Below are positions 43,898 through 53,446 of a stretch of DNA of 64,000 bases, piece after piece (positions within the stretch are counted from its first letter, which is position 1; each line of letters starts with the position of its first letter). Origin of the DNA: Anoxybacteroides voinovskiense (GTDB lineage: Bacteria; Bacillota; Bacilli; Bacillales; Anoxybacillaceae). The position numbers were made by a program, and so were the translations under genes. The stretch lies in NCBI RefSeq assembly GCF_014196205.1, contig NZ_JACIDE010000012.1, forward strand, positions 1-64,000, written 5' to 3'. The notes under the pieces were generated by a model that made no database searches, had not been told where the DNA came from, and saw nothing but the letters and a program-made list of their open reading frames with translations.

Positions 43898-45163
43898 TTA
43901 TTTATTCCCTTCAATTTCTTTGTTTGCTGTTTCTTGTGCTTCTTTCAATGCATCTGCTAGTGGACGCTGCCCTAAAAAGGCACTGACAAATTGGTTATTG
44001 AAGTTATTTGTAATAATCGGCAAGTTCGTTCCGTTTTGCCATACCGTTGCGTAGGAAGCACCAGCTACAATTGGCGCGCGCAACGGATCTTTATCAAATC
44101 CTAACTCAGCTGCTACCGATTTGCGCGTCGGTAACGCCAATCCTTTGCTCGTCCAAATTTTCATTCCCTCTTTTCCCGTTAAGAAGGAAATTAATTTCCA
44201 AGCAGCTTCCTTCTTCTGTGAATTTTTGTTCATCACATATGCAACAGTATATGCCATCGTTGCTTTTTTCCCGTTGATTGTTGGGATTTCTGCTGTTCCA
44301 TATTCTAAATTCGGGAACGTATCTTTTAAGAACGGAATTGCCCAGTTTCCTTCAATGACCATCGCTGCTTTTCCTTGTCCGAACATTTCACCGCCCCAGT
44401 TTGCGCCAACTTCACTCGGTTGAGCAGCTGATTTATCTTTCACATGCATATCAACGATCGGTTGAAGCGCTTCGACTACTTTCGGATCAGCAAAACTTGC
44501 TTTATTATCCGTAACTACTTTCCCACCTTTTGATTCGGCAATGTAGTATAAGCGCGCTAATTCTGGCGCCACCCCGAAGCCATATACTTGTGTGCCTTTC
44601 GTTAGTTTTTTCGCTACTTCGCGCAATTCATCCCAAGTTTTCGGTACTTCTACCCCTGCTTCTTCAAACATTTTTTTGTTATAAAAGAGCGCAAGCGTTG
44701 AATAGTCTTTTGGGAATCCGTAAATTTTCCCGTCTTCTCCTTTAAACGCATCAAGCAACGGTTTTTCAAAGTCATTGATATCAAAATCATCCGTGACATA
44801 TTTGTCTAGCGGTTCGAGTGCTCCCGTTTTAATTAATGCCGGCGCTTCAAACGCATCAAGATAGAAAACATCTGGTCCTTCCCCGCCAACTAGCCGTGTT
44901 TTAATCACATCCATATATTGGTCAGAAATGACTTCATATTTTACTTTAATGTTCGGGTATTTCTTTTGAAACTCATCTAATGTTTGTTGCAATAGCTTTT
45001 GTTCTGTCGGATTTCCTCCCCAACCAGCAAGCGTCACTTCCACTTTTTCATTTTTTGTTCCACTAGTTTCTTTCCCTGCTGTTTTTTCTTCCCCGCTACT
45101 GCAACCTGCTAAAGCGCTTCCAAATAGCATTGTCGACATACCAATTGCCAACCATTTTTTCAT
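43898..45163 (-). CDS. Extracellular sugar-binding lipoprotein (CUT1 family)
   Basis: 421 residues from the ATG at 45163 (AAGGGGAGATAGGAAG upstream). Lipobox SALAGC (Cys about 21). Family-1 solute-binding features: EVTLAGWGGNPTEQKLLQQT, YKEVPKTWDEL-type region EVPKTWDELREVAKKL, and AMVIEGNWAIPFL. Delivers an unknown oligosaccharide to the two permeases. Confidence 0.92.
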   Translation of the reverse strand: MKKWLAIGMSTMLFGSALAGCSSGEEKTAGKETSGTKNEKVEVTLAGWGGNPTEQKLLQQTLDEFQKKYPNIKVKYEVISDQYMDVIKTRLVGGEGPDVFYLDAFEAPALIKTGALEPLDKYVTDDFDINDFEKPLLDAFKGEDGKIYGFPKDYSTLALFYNKKMFEEAGVEVPKTWDELREVAKKLTKGTQVYGFGVAPELARLYYIAESKGGKVVTDNKASFADPKVVEALQPIVDMHVKDKSAAQPSEVGANWGGEMFGQGKAAMVIEGNWAIPFLKDTFPNLEYGTAEIPTINGKKATMAYTVAYVMNKNSQKKEAAWKLISFLTGKEGMKIWTSKGLALPTRKSVAAELGFDKDPLRAPIVAGASYATVWQNGTNLPIITNNFNNQFVSAFLGQRPLADALKEAQETANKEIEGNK

Positions 45164-45227
45164 CTTCCTATCTCCCCTTTTATGGAATAATTTGTATATA
45201 ACAAGAGAGAGAATATCTCCCTTGGTA

Positions 45228-47324
45228 TTAAACAAGTTTTACCTCGTAACCAGTTGTATTTTGGGCAATATGAACGTTTGTTTCACCGTTTTGACGTGTA
45301 ACAGTAACCGATAATCGTCCGTTGCCGATCGCGATATTCTCGACTTTTAAGACATTCATCGGCTCAAGCAATGTTGGTGACAAGCGAATTTCCTTTTTTA
45401 GACTATTAGGGAACAACCCAAGTAACGATTGAACAAAAACAAGTGGAGTCCCTGCCGCCCACGCTTGAGGAGAGCAAGCAACAGGATATTTCACAGGCTT
45501 GCCGAATTGTTTGCTGTATCCGCAAAATAATTCTGGCAGACGGTCGTATTCAAAATGAGAAGCTGCTTCAATAAGACCTCCCATGACTATGTTGGCTTCT
45601 TCCCGTTTTCCCAATTTGCTCAATCCAAGCAAAATAATGCTATTATCGTGAGGCCAGACGCTGCCGTCATGGTAACTCATTGGATTGTATCCTGCTTCCC
45701 CTTCTCCCATTGTACGAATCCCGTAACCAGAAAACATTTTTGGCGACAACAGCGTACGAATCGTCTTCTCCATTCGTTCTGAATCAAGCATCTCGGCAAA
45801 CAGCACATGCCCTGGGTTAGACGTAATCGTCCCCACTTGCTGCTTGTTCCCATCTAATGCAATCGCATAAAATTGCACATCCTCCATCCAAAACTGTTTC
45901 TCAAATTTCACTCTTAACTCTTCCGCCTGCTGGCGAAGCTTTGCCGCTTGCTCATGCTCATTGAGCTGTTCAAAAATATCCGCCAATCCCATTTTTGCTT
46001 GATACACATAGCCTTGCACTTCCACAAGGGCAATCGGAGACTCAGCATATTCACCGTTACGGTGAACGATAGAATCACCAGAATCTTTCCATCCTTGATT
46101 AGCAATCCCTTTCGCTGATTCTTGGTGATATTCAACAAATAAATCGCCATCGCGATCCCCGTATTGATCAATCCACATGAGTGCGTCATCAATATTGTTT
46201 TTTAGTTGACGAACAAGCTCGAAATCACCTGTCCATTTCACATACTCTGTCAACAGGACAAGGAACAACGGGGTCGCATCAATCGTCCCGTAATATGGCG
46301 TAAACGGGATTTGATTTGTATTTGCCAATTCACCAAAACGCATTTCGTGCATCACTTTTCCAGGTTGCTCGTCTCGCCAAGGGTCAAAGTGTTTTCCTTG
46401 ATATTTTGCCATTGTAAGAAGCGTCCCTTTTGCGATTTCCGGTTGAAAAGGAAGCATTTGCAGTGCAGCAATTAAACTATCTCGACCAAACGGCACCCCA
46501 AACCATGGTAACCCTGCGACTGGAAATGGACCGTACCCTAAATCGGTTAACAATACTCGCAAATCGCCAATCCCGCGGCTGACTAAACGGGCAAGCGGCT
46601 CATAATCGGTCGTTATTTTCGTAATGTTGCTCTCCCATTGACGGTAAGACGCTTTCAAACGGTCTAGTGCCTCTATCGGAGAAGCGATATTTCTCTGTGC
46701 TTCTTCGCCGATTTGCGGTTGGATGATCAATGTAACGGTTTGCTCCTCGGCATGGTTCAACGCAAAATCAAAAACAATTTCTCCATGTTCCTCCACCGCT
46801 TTCTCTTGCCGATCCCATGTGATTGTTGTTGCGCGTTTCAGTTGATCGGCTCCTTCATAATGAAAAGTGAGCGAGCGATTGCCAATCGTTTGACCCGTAC
46901 GTTTGCCAACTTTCCCTGTTTGAAAGCCACGGATGATAAACATATCCGCAAAATCAACATCCACCTGTATACTCAGTTCGAATTGCACCGGCTTTGGATA
47001 GTAATTTTTTAGGTTGATTCTTTCATAAAGCACACCTTCGTATATAAAACGTTTTCTTTCGATTTCAACCGATTCTCGCCATAATAATATCTCCCCATCT
47101 TTCTCCATATGAGGGTTTGTTAATAAGATCGTTGCCACATAATTTTCTCCCGCATCCGAAGATAATAGGACAGGCTCTTGCCCATTAATGTGCAAATGTA
47201 ACTTGCTTAAAAAACGGGTATCTTTCGTGTATAGTCCAAGCCCGTACGGATGGTTTTTAGGGATATTTCCTTTTTCATCTGTCAGAAAAAATAGATCGTT
47301 TTCTTTAATGACTCGATACTCCAT
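45228..47324 (-). CDS. Amylo-alpha-1,6-glucosidase / GDE-like intracellular glycosidase
   Basis: 698 residues. N-terminal beta-sandwich (about 1-215, like GDE_N_bis) and a C-terminal (alpha/alpha)6 barrel with GLPWFGVPFGRDSLIAALQM (about 285-304), DATPLFLVLLTEY, and SYHDGSVWPHDNSIILLGL (about 550-570). Resembles the GDE/GH63-like group that cleaves glucosyl linkages after uptake. No signal peptide. AGGAGGTATCCTTGA precedes the ATG. First gene of the operon; three LacI-type operators lie just upstream. Confidence 0.85.
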   Translation of the reverse strand: MEYRVIKENDLFFLTDEKGNIPKNHPYGLGLYTKDTRFLSKLHLHINGQEPVLLSSDAGENYVATILLTNPHMEKDGEILLWRESVEIERKRFIYEGVLYERINLKNYYPKPVQFELSIQVDVDFADMFIIRGFQTGKVGKRTGQTIGNRSLTFHYEGADQLKRATTITWDRQEKAVEEHGEIVFDFALNHAEEQTVTLIIQPQIGEEAQRNIASPIEALDRLKASYRQWESNITKITTDYEPLARLVSRGIGDLRVLLTDLGYGPFPVAGLPWFGVPFGRDSLIAALQMLPFQPEIAKGTLLTMAKYQGKHFDPWRDEQPGKVMHEMRFGELANTNQIPFTPYYGTIDATPLFLVLLTEYVKWTGDFELVRQLKNNIDDALMWIDQYGDRDGDLFVEYHQESAKGIANQGWKDSGDSIVHRNGEYAESPIALVEVQGYVYQAKMGLADIFEQLNEHEQAAKLRQQAEELRVKFEKQFWMEDVQFYAIALDGNKQQVGTITSNPGHVLFAEMLDSERMEKTIRTLLSPKMFSGYGIRTMGEGEAGYNPMSYHDGSVWPHDNSIILLGLSKLGKREEANIVMGGLIEAASHFEYDRLPELFCGYSKQFGKPVKYPVACSPQAWAAGTPLVFVQSLLGLFPNSLKKEIRLSPTLLEPMNVLKVENIAIGNGRLSVTVTRQNGETNVHIAQNTTGYEVKLV

Positions 47325-47346
47325 TCAAGGATACCTCCTGTGTATT

Positions 47347-47428
47347 CCAAAACGTTTCGGATGACGATGATATAAAAATCCAAAACGTTTCGGATTTTGT
47401 TTAAAAAATAGTTCCAAAACGTTTTGAA
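47347..47428. promoter_or_regulatory. Three phased LacI-type operators before glycosidase operon
   Basis: CCAAAACGTTTCGGA at 47347-47361 and 47380-47394, CCAAAACGTTTTGAA at 47414-47428. Centre spacing is 33-34 bp, about three helix turns, so all lie on one DNA face. The core AAACGTTT is typical of LacI-family sites. Natural target of the LacI protein encoded next door. Confidence 0.88.
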
Positions 47429-47441
47429 TCCGGCGGCTAGT

Positions 47442-47466
47442 AAAAAACCACTATCCGTGGTTTTTT
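47442..47466 (-). terminator. lacI-family gene terminator
   Basis: Stem AAAAAACCAC (47442-47451)/GTGGTTTTTT (47457-47466). Overlaps the stop codon and separates the regulator from the operon. Confidence 0.85.
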
Positions 47467-48467
47467 ACCGTCGATTCACGTATTTTCAATTCAGTTTCAA
47501 GCACTCGCACGCGAGACTGCGCCTTTCCTTCCAACATTTCGATCAATAATTTAGCCGCTTCGTACCCCATCGCGAACTTATTTTGAGCAATGGTAGATAA
47601 CGGCGGAGTGGTGTACGAGGCTAAAATAATGTCATCATAACCGATGATCGCTAGTTCTTCTGGGATTCGCTTTCCTAACGTTTTCGCTGCTTTCATCACT
47701 CCGAGCGCCATTAAGTCGCTCGCACAAAAAAACGAGGTAATTTCTGGGTGCTGCGTCAACAGCCTTACTGCTTCTTGCTCAGCCCGTTCTTCTTTAAACG
47801 CGCCATTGGCCACCAAATGCTCATGAAAAGGCAAACCTGCTTCAAATAACGCCTCTTGAAATCCTTTCAATCGTTGTTCGCTGACGAACGCAAATTCATA
47901 CCCGTTGATCATCGCAATATGCCGGTGGCCGAGCGAAATGAGATGTTGTACCGCTTTTTTCGCGCCTAGCACGTTGTCCGTCGTCACATATCCGACTGTT
48001 TCCGACTCGATCGGAATATCGATCAATACACACGGGATGTCGCTTTCGACCACTTCTTGCAAATACGGGTCATCGACGCGAATTCCTTGTAAAATAGCGC
48101 CATCTACACGCCGTTCACGACATAGCTGTGTGTACGTTTTCTCCCGCTGTTTCGTTGAAGTTGTGCTAAATAGCACCATATCATAGTCCACTTCACTGAC
48201 ATATTGATTCACGCCCGCAAGCACTTCAAACGTAAAATTATCTTTCGTACTTTCTCGTGTCAATCCCGAAACAAGTAAGCCGATCGTTTTGGATTTGTTC
48301 ATCACAAGACCGCGTGCTAACGTATTCGGACTATAATTTAACTGTTTGGCAATTTCGATAATTTTTTTTCTTGTCTTTTCGTTTACGTCCGAATAACCGT
48401 TTAACGCTCGAGAAACAGTCGTAATCGAAACACCAGCTGCTTTGGCTATATCTTTAATCGTCGTCAC
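47451..48467 (-). CDS. LacI family transcriptional regulator
   Basis: 338 residues from the GTG at 48467, with GGAGG 8 nt upstream. N-terminal LacI HTH and hinge (about 3-57: TIKDIAKAAGVSITTVSRALNG, LNYSPNTLARGL), then a periplasmic-binding-protein-like effector domain (IGYDDI, TTPPLSTIAQNKFAMG). Likely represses the sugar operon and itself. Confidence 0.92.
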   Translation of the reverse strand: MTTIKDIAKAAGVSITTVSRALNGYSDVNEKTRKKIIEIAKQLNYSPNTLARGLVMNKSKTIGLLVSGLTRESTKDNFTFEVLAGVNQYVSEVDYDMVLFSTTSTKQREKTYTQLCRERRVDGAILQGIRVDDPYLQEVVESDIPCVLIDIPIESETVGYVTTDNVLGAKKAVQHLISLGHRHIAMINGYEFAFVSEQRLKGFQEALFEAGLPFHEHLVANGAFKEERAEQEAVRLLTQHPEITSFFCASDLMALGVMKAAKTLGKRIPEELAIIGYDDIILASYTTPPLSTIAQNKFAMGYEAAKLLIEMLEGKAQSRVRVLETELKIRESTVKNHG

Positions 48468-48478
48468 TTCTTTTTCCT

Positions 48479-48493
48479 CCAAAACGTTTCGGA
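48479..48493. promoter_or_regulatory. LacI-type operator at lacI-family start (autoregulation)
   Basis: CCAAAACGTTTCGGA, identical to two operators before the glycosidase, immediately upstream of the regulator's ribosome binding site. Confidence 0.85.
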
Positions 48494-48664
48494 TCGCTTT
48501 CTGATTTGGATTGTAACCGAAATTGAAACCGATTGCAATAAAAAGTTAGTGACAAATTTTTTACGATGTCGATTTCCTCCACTACAATTTTTTTTGAAAC
48601 TACTCTCCCCACTTTATAATGTCGGTGCTATAATTTACCTAAAGCGTGAAGGGGGAATGACGTT

Positions 48665-50368
48665 ATGACCATTGGCAAAAAATATGGAATCGTTTTCAGT
48701 TTTTCGACACTCCTTTTTGTGATCGTTTTTATCTTTGTCGCCTTTCTCATCTATCATATGACGACTGTCGTAAAACAAGTCGAAGAAAAAAGCGACCAAG
48801 CGATTTTAATTACAGAACTTTCCTCATCTTTTCGCCAAAAATATATTTTGATTACCGATTATATGACGAACCCTCGACCTGAAACGTTGCAGCAATATGA
48901 ACAGCAAACGAACCAATTTAAGAAAAACATCGAAAAATTACAGCCGCATATGGTGACAGAGGAAGAAAAAAAGATTTACCGCGCGACGCTTGCTGTTGAA
49001 AAACAGCTTACTGATTTGCTTTATAAAAACATTCAACCAACCGTATTAGAAAACCGCAACCGTGGCGAACAAATGGACATTTATCAAGTCATTAGCTTTC
49101 AAAATAAAGCAGAAGTTATTCGCGATGTCAGCATCGAGAAACTAGAACAACTTCGTACGATGATTACAACCGACCGAAATAACCTAATCGCTCAAATGAA
49201 CGATCAAATAAAGCAAACGATGCTTATTATGATAACGACAGTTGTTTCTGCGATCATTCTTTCAGCTATTTTACTCATCATCGTCAGTCGAAAAATTAGC
49301 AAAGCACTATTTCAAGCGGTTGGCATATGTAAGCAACTAGCGCGTGGAAACTTACGTGTCACTCAGATAGATACTACAAGAAAAGACGAAATTGGCGAAA
49401 TGATGAATGCCATGAACGAACTTGCCACCCATCTGCAGCAATCCATTGAACAAATTCGCCAATCGGCCGAATGTGTCAACGATATGTCCGAAAAACTAAA
49501 ACTAAACGCCGAATCGACAACCGAAACGAACGAACAAATTACCGAAGCAATGTTACAAGTAGCCACCGGCGCTGATGAGCAAGTGGCAGCGGCAGAACAG
49601 ACAAACGAAACCGTACAATCTGTCTCCGCACAATTAACAACCGTTACTACTCGAATGGAAAAAACAACGGATATTACGAACAAAACGAGTCAAAAAGTAG
49701 CCCAAGGCGCCCAATTCGTCAACGAAACGACAACGCAAATGGAACGAATTAACGAAAAAGTCACCCATTTATCGACCATTATTCAAACATTGGACAAGCA
49801 ATCGAGCGAAATCCAGCAAATCGTTGGTCTCATTACTGCTATTTCTGAACAAACGAATTTGCTCGCTTTAAACGCCGCCATTGAAGCAGCGCGAGCAGGA
49901 GAGCACGGAAAAGGATTCGGCGTCGTCGCGTCCGAAGTGCGAAAGCTTGCGGAACAAACAGCCGTTGCTGCCGGCAATATTCGCGACCTCCTCCATTTGG
50001 CACAACAAGAAACGACGCGCGCCGTTTTAGCGATGAATGAAAGCAATGAAGCTGTCAAACACGGCAGAGACATGATGAAACAACTTGAAGACACTTTCCA
50101 TCATATCGCCGAATCAATTTGGAACGTCAAAACCGAGTGTGAAACCGTGCGGAGCGCAGTTTTAGCCGCAAATGAAAAAATGGCAGAAATGACTGTTTCG
50201 GCGGAAGGCATTATTCGTGTGTCCAAAATGACAGCAACCAATATTGAACAAGTCGCAGCCGCCACCGAAGAACAAAACGCCACAATGCAAGAGTTGCTTG
50301 CGTCGTCGCACGAGCTAGCTAGCACCGCCAACCAATTAAACCAATCCGTTACGCGATTTGTGCTTTAG
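48665..50368 (+). CDS. Methyl-accepting chemotaxis protein (4HB-type)
   Basis: 567 residues. Helix about 9-34, extracellular four-helix-bundle sensor (about 35-180), second helix about 183-206, HAMP (about 208-260), signalling hairpin with tip [27 protein letters not shown] (about 393-420). GAAGGGGGAATGACGTT precedes the ATG. Monocistronic. Confidence 0.92.
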   Translation: MTIGKKYGIVFSFSTLLFVIVFIFVAFLIYHMTTVVKQVEEKSDQAILITELSSSFRQKYILITDYMTNPRPETLQQYEQQTNQFKKNIEKLQPHMVTEEEKKIYRATLAVEKQLTDLLYKNIQPTVLENRNRGEQMDIYQVISFQNKAEVIRDVSIEKLEQLRTMITTDRNNLIAQMNDQIKQTMLIMITTVVSAIILSAILLIIVSRKISKALFQAVGICKQLARGNLRVTQIDTTRKDEIGEMMNAMNELATHLQQSIEQIRQSAECVNDMSEKLKLNAESTTETNEQITEAMLQVATGADEQVAAAEQTNETVQSVSAQLTTVTTRMEKTTDITNKTSQKVAQGAQFVNETTTQMERINEKVTHLSTIIQTLDKQSSEIQQIVGLITAISEQTNLLALNAAIEAARAGEHGKGFGVVASEVRKLAEQTAVAAGNIRDLLHLAQQETTRAVLAMNESNEAVKHGRDMMKQLEDTFHHIAESIWNVKTECETVRSAVLAANEKMAEMTVSAEGIIRVSKMTATNIEQVAAATEEQNATMQELLASSHELASTANQLNQSVTRFVL

Positions 50369-50403
50369 AATGCCAAAAACTTGCCATACCCTCTGTAATT
50401 GCC

Positions 50404-50433
50404 ATTATAAATCTTTTGCCGTGCCGCATACTA
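50404..50433 (+). promoter_or_regulatory. Possible SigG promoter of SASP gene
   Basis: CATACTA (50427-50433) fits the forespore sigma-G -10 well; ATTATA (50404-50409) 17 bp upstream is a fair -35. Confidence 0.55.
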
Positions 50434-50470
50434 ACAGTGCAAGGCAATAAAAAAACAGGAGGAGAACAAC

Positions 50471-50674
50471 ATGGCAAGAAATAATAAATTGCTCGTACCG
50501 GGAATTGAACAAGCCCTTGATCAAATAAAATATGAAATCGCCCAAGAGTTTGGCGTGCAACTAGGTTCTGACACCGCCTCGCGCGCGAATGGTTCCGTCG
50601 GCGGCGAAATTACGAAACGGTTAATCGCTCAAGCACAAAGCCAACTTGCTGGCACATTCCAACCAACTGAATAA
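50471..50674 (+). CDS. Alpha/beta-type small acid-soluble spore protein
   Basis: 67 residues with [20 protein letters not shown] (GPR protease site and first conserved block) and [16 protein letters not shown] (second block). Coats and protects spore DNA and is degraded by GPR at germination. AGGAGGAGAACAAC precedes the ATG. Confidence 0.95.
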   Translation: MARNNKLLVPGIEQALDQIKYEIAQEFGVQLGSDTASRANGSVGGEITKRLIAQAQSQLAGTFQPTE

Positions 50675-50682
50675 CATGGCAA

Positions 50683-50711
50683 AGAGGCTGTCCCATCATG
50701 GAACAGCCTCT
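50683..50711. terminator. Bidirectional terminator between SASP gene and ferritin
   Basis: Stem AGAGGCTGT (50683-50691)/ACAGCCTCT (50703-50711); convergent genes. Confidence 0.8.
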
Positions 50712-50713
50712 CC

Positions 50714-51223
50714 TTATGCTTGCGTTTCTGGGGTAAACGTCCGTTTGGCAAACTCGCTATCGAGCATAAACATTGCGTTATTGTCATTTTGGATACGACG
50801 CAACTTTTGGATAATATTATCAAACATCGCTTCCTCTTCTACTTGCTCATCAATAAACCATTTTAAAAAGTTAATCGTCGCATGCTCCCGCTCGTCCCAC
50901 GCAATATCAGACAACTGGTAAATTCGTTTCGTCACTTCTTTTTCTTGCACGAGCGCTTTTTCAAAACAGTCCAACACAGACGTAAAATCGTTATTCGGTG
51001 AATCAAAGCCTGTAATAATCGCTCGCTCCCCTAACGCATTAATAAAGTTGTAAAACTTCATCGCGTGAAACCGTTCTTCTTCCGCCTGCACTAAAAAAAA
51101 GTTAGCAAATCCATCTAGGCTTTCTGCAGAACAATACGCTGCCATCGCCATATATGCATGGGCAGAAAAAAATTCAAAATTCATTTGCTCATTTAATCCT
51201 TGCAACAACTTTTCACTAATCAC
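50714..51223 (-). CDS. ftnA: Bacterial non-heme ferritin
   Basis: 169 residues. Ferroxidase ligands recognisable as E in MNFEFFSAHAY, EEERFHAMK (Glu and His) and the later EREHATINFLKWFIDEQVEEE. Four-helix bundle; forms a 24-mer storing iron. GTG at 51223 is preferred (AGGTGAGG upstream), giving the usual ISEKLL start; GTG 51232 is the alternative. Confidence 0.92.
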   Translation of the reverse strand: MISEKLLQGLNEQMNFEFFSAHAYMAMAAYCSAESLDGFANFFLVQAEEERFHAMKFYNFINALGERAIITGFDSPNNDFTSVLDCFEKALVQEKEVTKRIYQLSDIAWDEREHATINFLKWFIDEQVEEEAMFDNIIQKLRRIQNDNNAMFMLDSEFAKRTFTPETQA

Positions 51224-51282
51224 TATCCTCACCTCTATTTCGTCATCATGTTTCCATTATACCAAAAAAAGCCGAATTAGCC

Positions 51283-51318
51283 AAAAAGGCCTTCGCCGAT
51301 TCCCGGCAAAGACCTTTT
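51283..51318 (-). terminator. Terminator of first APC permease gene
   Basis: Long imperfect stem, arms 51283-51298 and 51304-51318 (AAAAGG..GCCG/CGGC..CCTTTT), with T runs on the minus strand. Confidence 0.75.
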
Positions 51319-51322
51319 GACA

Positions 51323-52738
51323 TTAGCTTACTTTTTCGTTTACATTCGCTTGTTCATTTAGCGTACTATGACGGCGACCATAAACGAAATAAATAATAAG
51401 ACCAATCAATAGCCATGAAACGAAACCAATCCATGTCATCGCTGGCAACTGAAGTACTAAATAGCCGCAAAACGCTACTGCTAATAGCGGAACAAGTGGA
51501 ACAAGCGGTGTTTTAAACGCTCGTTTCAAATCCGGCTGTGTTTTGCGTAAAACAAGCACACCGACAGAAACAACGATGAACGCAAACAACGTTCCAATGT
51601 TCGTTAGCTCCGCCAATTTATTTAACGGTACAACCCCTGCAAAGAACGCTACTAATAAGCCTGTTAGCCATGTGTTCACAAATGGCACTTGTCTTACTGG
51701 GCTAACGCGCGAAAATACTTTTGGCAATAACCCATCACGGCTGATGGCATAAAATAAACGAGTTTGACCGTACATCATGACAAGCAATACCGTTGTGATT
51801 CCGGCAATTGCTCCTAACGAAATAAACCCGGCTACCCAATCTTGATGAATGTAGTTTAACGCAAACGCTACAGGGTTTTTCACGTTCAATTGGTCATACG
51901 GAACAATCCCTGTTAATACAAGCGAAACGGCAATATACAAAATCGTACAAACTAATAGGGACGCAATAATTCCGATTGGCATATTACGTTGTGGATTTTT
52001 CACTTCTTCCGCAGCTGTAGACACAGCATCAAAACCGATATATGCAAAAAATACTGTCGCTGCTCCTGTCGCAACGCCTGAGAAGCCAAACGGCATAAAC
52101 GGCGTCCAGTTTGCTGGTTTCACATACCATACACCAACCGCAAGGAACAATAACACAACTGCTACTTTAATCACCACGATAATCGAGTTAAAACGGGCTG
52201 ATTTTTTCACACCGCGCGTCAATAAGAATGTAATGAATAAAACAACGATAATAGCCGGTAAATCAATAATCGTTCCTTTCGCTGGATCGTATGCACTTGT
52301 TAGCGCTTTCGGAAGTTCAATGCCAAATCCCGCTAACAATCCTTGGAAATAACCAGACCAACCGGCAGCAACCGCTGACGAAGAAACCCCATACTCTAAA
52401 ATTAAGTCCCACCCTAAAATCCAAGCAAGCAGTTCCCCGAAAGCTGCGTAGCTATACGTATAGGCGCTTCCTGATACCGGAACGGTCGAAGCAAACTCTG
52501 CATAGCAAAGTGCCGCAAATACGCACGCAAGACCTGAAAGAATGAACGAAAGAACAAGTGCTGGTCCCGCATGTTCTGCAGCAGCTACTCCAGTAAGTAC
52601 GAAAATCCCCGTACCGATAATTGCGCCAATCCCAAGCATCGTTAAATCAAAGGCACCTAGTTCTTTTTTTAGCGATGCCCCTTTCCCCCCTGCTTCTTTC
52701 AGAAGGACATCAATCGGCTTTTTTCTAAATAAATTCAT
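51323..52738 (-). CDS. APC family cationic amino acid permease, paralogue 1 (YfnA-like)
   Basis: 471 residues, 12-13 membrane helices. GIGAIIGTGIFVLTG (about 36-50) is the APC substrate motif; EYGVSSSAVAAGWSGY and YIGFDAVSTAAEEVKNPQR (about 232-250) match the CAT/YfnA group. Differs from the protein at 55017-56432 at about 38 positions. AAGGGGAGACAGCGGG precedes the ATG. Substrate unknown. Confidence 0.9.
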   Translation of the reverse strand: MNLFRKKPIDVLLKEAGGKGASLKKELGAFDLTMLGIGAIIGTGIFVLTGVAAAEHAGPALVLSFILSGLACVFAALCYAEFASTVPVSGSAYTYSYAAFGELLAWILGWDLILEYGVSSSAVAAGWSGYFQGLLAGFGIELPKALTSAYDPAKGTIIDLPAIIVVLFITFLLTRGVKKSARFNSIIVVIKVAVVLLFLAVGVWYVKPANWTPFMPFGFSGVATGAATVFFAYIGFDAVSTAAEEVKNPQRNMPIGIIASLLVCTILYIAVSLVLTGIVPYDQLNVKNPVAFALNYIHQDWVAGFISLGAIAGITTVLLVMMYGQTRLFYAISRDGLLPKVFSRVSPVRQVPFVNTWLTGLLVAFFAGVVPLNKLAELTNIGTLFAFIVVSVGVLVLRKTQPDLKRAFKTPLVPLVPLLAVAFCGYLVLQLPAMTWIGFVSWLLIGLIIYFVYGRRHSTLNEQANVNEKVS

Positions 52739-52799
52739 CCCGCTGTCTCCCCTTGTCGTTTTCTGTAGAATATTGCAGAAGTTATACGTTTAGGATTGT

Positions 52800-52977
52800 A
52801 TACTATTCGATAATTTTTGTAAAGTTGAAAAATAAAGAAATTAAATATTATTTTTCATTTTAAATTAAATCATTAAGAAAAATTAATATTTAATCGCCAT
52901 TATTAATTTTCTATAATAATTTATTTAACTTTTCTAATAAAATTTTAATTTTAAATTTTATTTTTTAAAATTCATAA
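52800..52977. other. Extremely AT-rich spacer upstream of DUF485-actP
   Basis: Runs of A/T with very few G or C, between divergent genes. No ORF. Probably curved or UP-element DNA. I see no defined operator. Confidence 0.6.
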
Positions 52978-53006
52978 TTTACAAATTTTTCTGATAAGTG
53001 TATAAT
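52978..53006 (+). promoter_or_regulatory. SigA promoter of DUF485-actP operon
   Basis: TTTACA (52978-52983), 17-bp spacer, TATAAT (53001-53006), about 100 nt before the first start codon. Confidence 0.78.
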
Positions 53007-53107
53007 GGATTTGTGACAAAATCATGAACATCTAAACGAAAGGAGGATCGCTTTATTTCACTTTTCACCCGAAAAATAAAAAGCATTTTTGAGGAGGGGG
53101 TTAACTT

Positions 53108-53446
53108 ATGGCAGTGAAAGAATTTTCTTCCCAACAGCAACAAACCGTTGACTACAGTCAAGTAGTCCAATCAGCTTCTTTCCAGCAGCTGATGCGAGAA
53201 AAACGCGCATTTATTTTACCTTTTTCGTTGTTCTTTTTAGCGTTTTATTTTACGCTACCGATTTTAACGTCTTACTCAACGGTGTTAAACACTCCTGCAT
53301 TCGGTTCAATTAGCTGGGCATGGGTGTTTGCTTTCGCCCAATTCATTATGACGTGGACGCTTTGCATGTTGTATTCAAAACGGGCTGCACGCTTTGATGA
53401 AATGGTTGAAAAAATTAAACAGGAAGTAAAAGGAGGCAATGTCTAA
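53108..53446 (+). CDS. DUF485 membrane protein
   Basis: 112 residues, two helices (about 38-58 and 72-95) with FILPFSLFFLAFYFTLP and WAWVFAFAQFIMTWTL, characteristic of the DUF485/YjcH family that is encoded with acetate symporters. GAGGAGGGGGTTAACTT precedes the ATG. The stop shares one base with the actP start (TAATG). Confidence 0.9.
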   Translation: MAVKEFSSQQQQTVDYSQVVQSASFQQLMREKRAFILPFSLFFLAFYFTLPILTSYSTVLNTPAFGSISWAWVFAFAQFIMTWTLCMLYSKRAARFDEMVEKIKQEVKGGNV

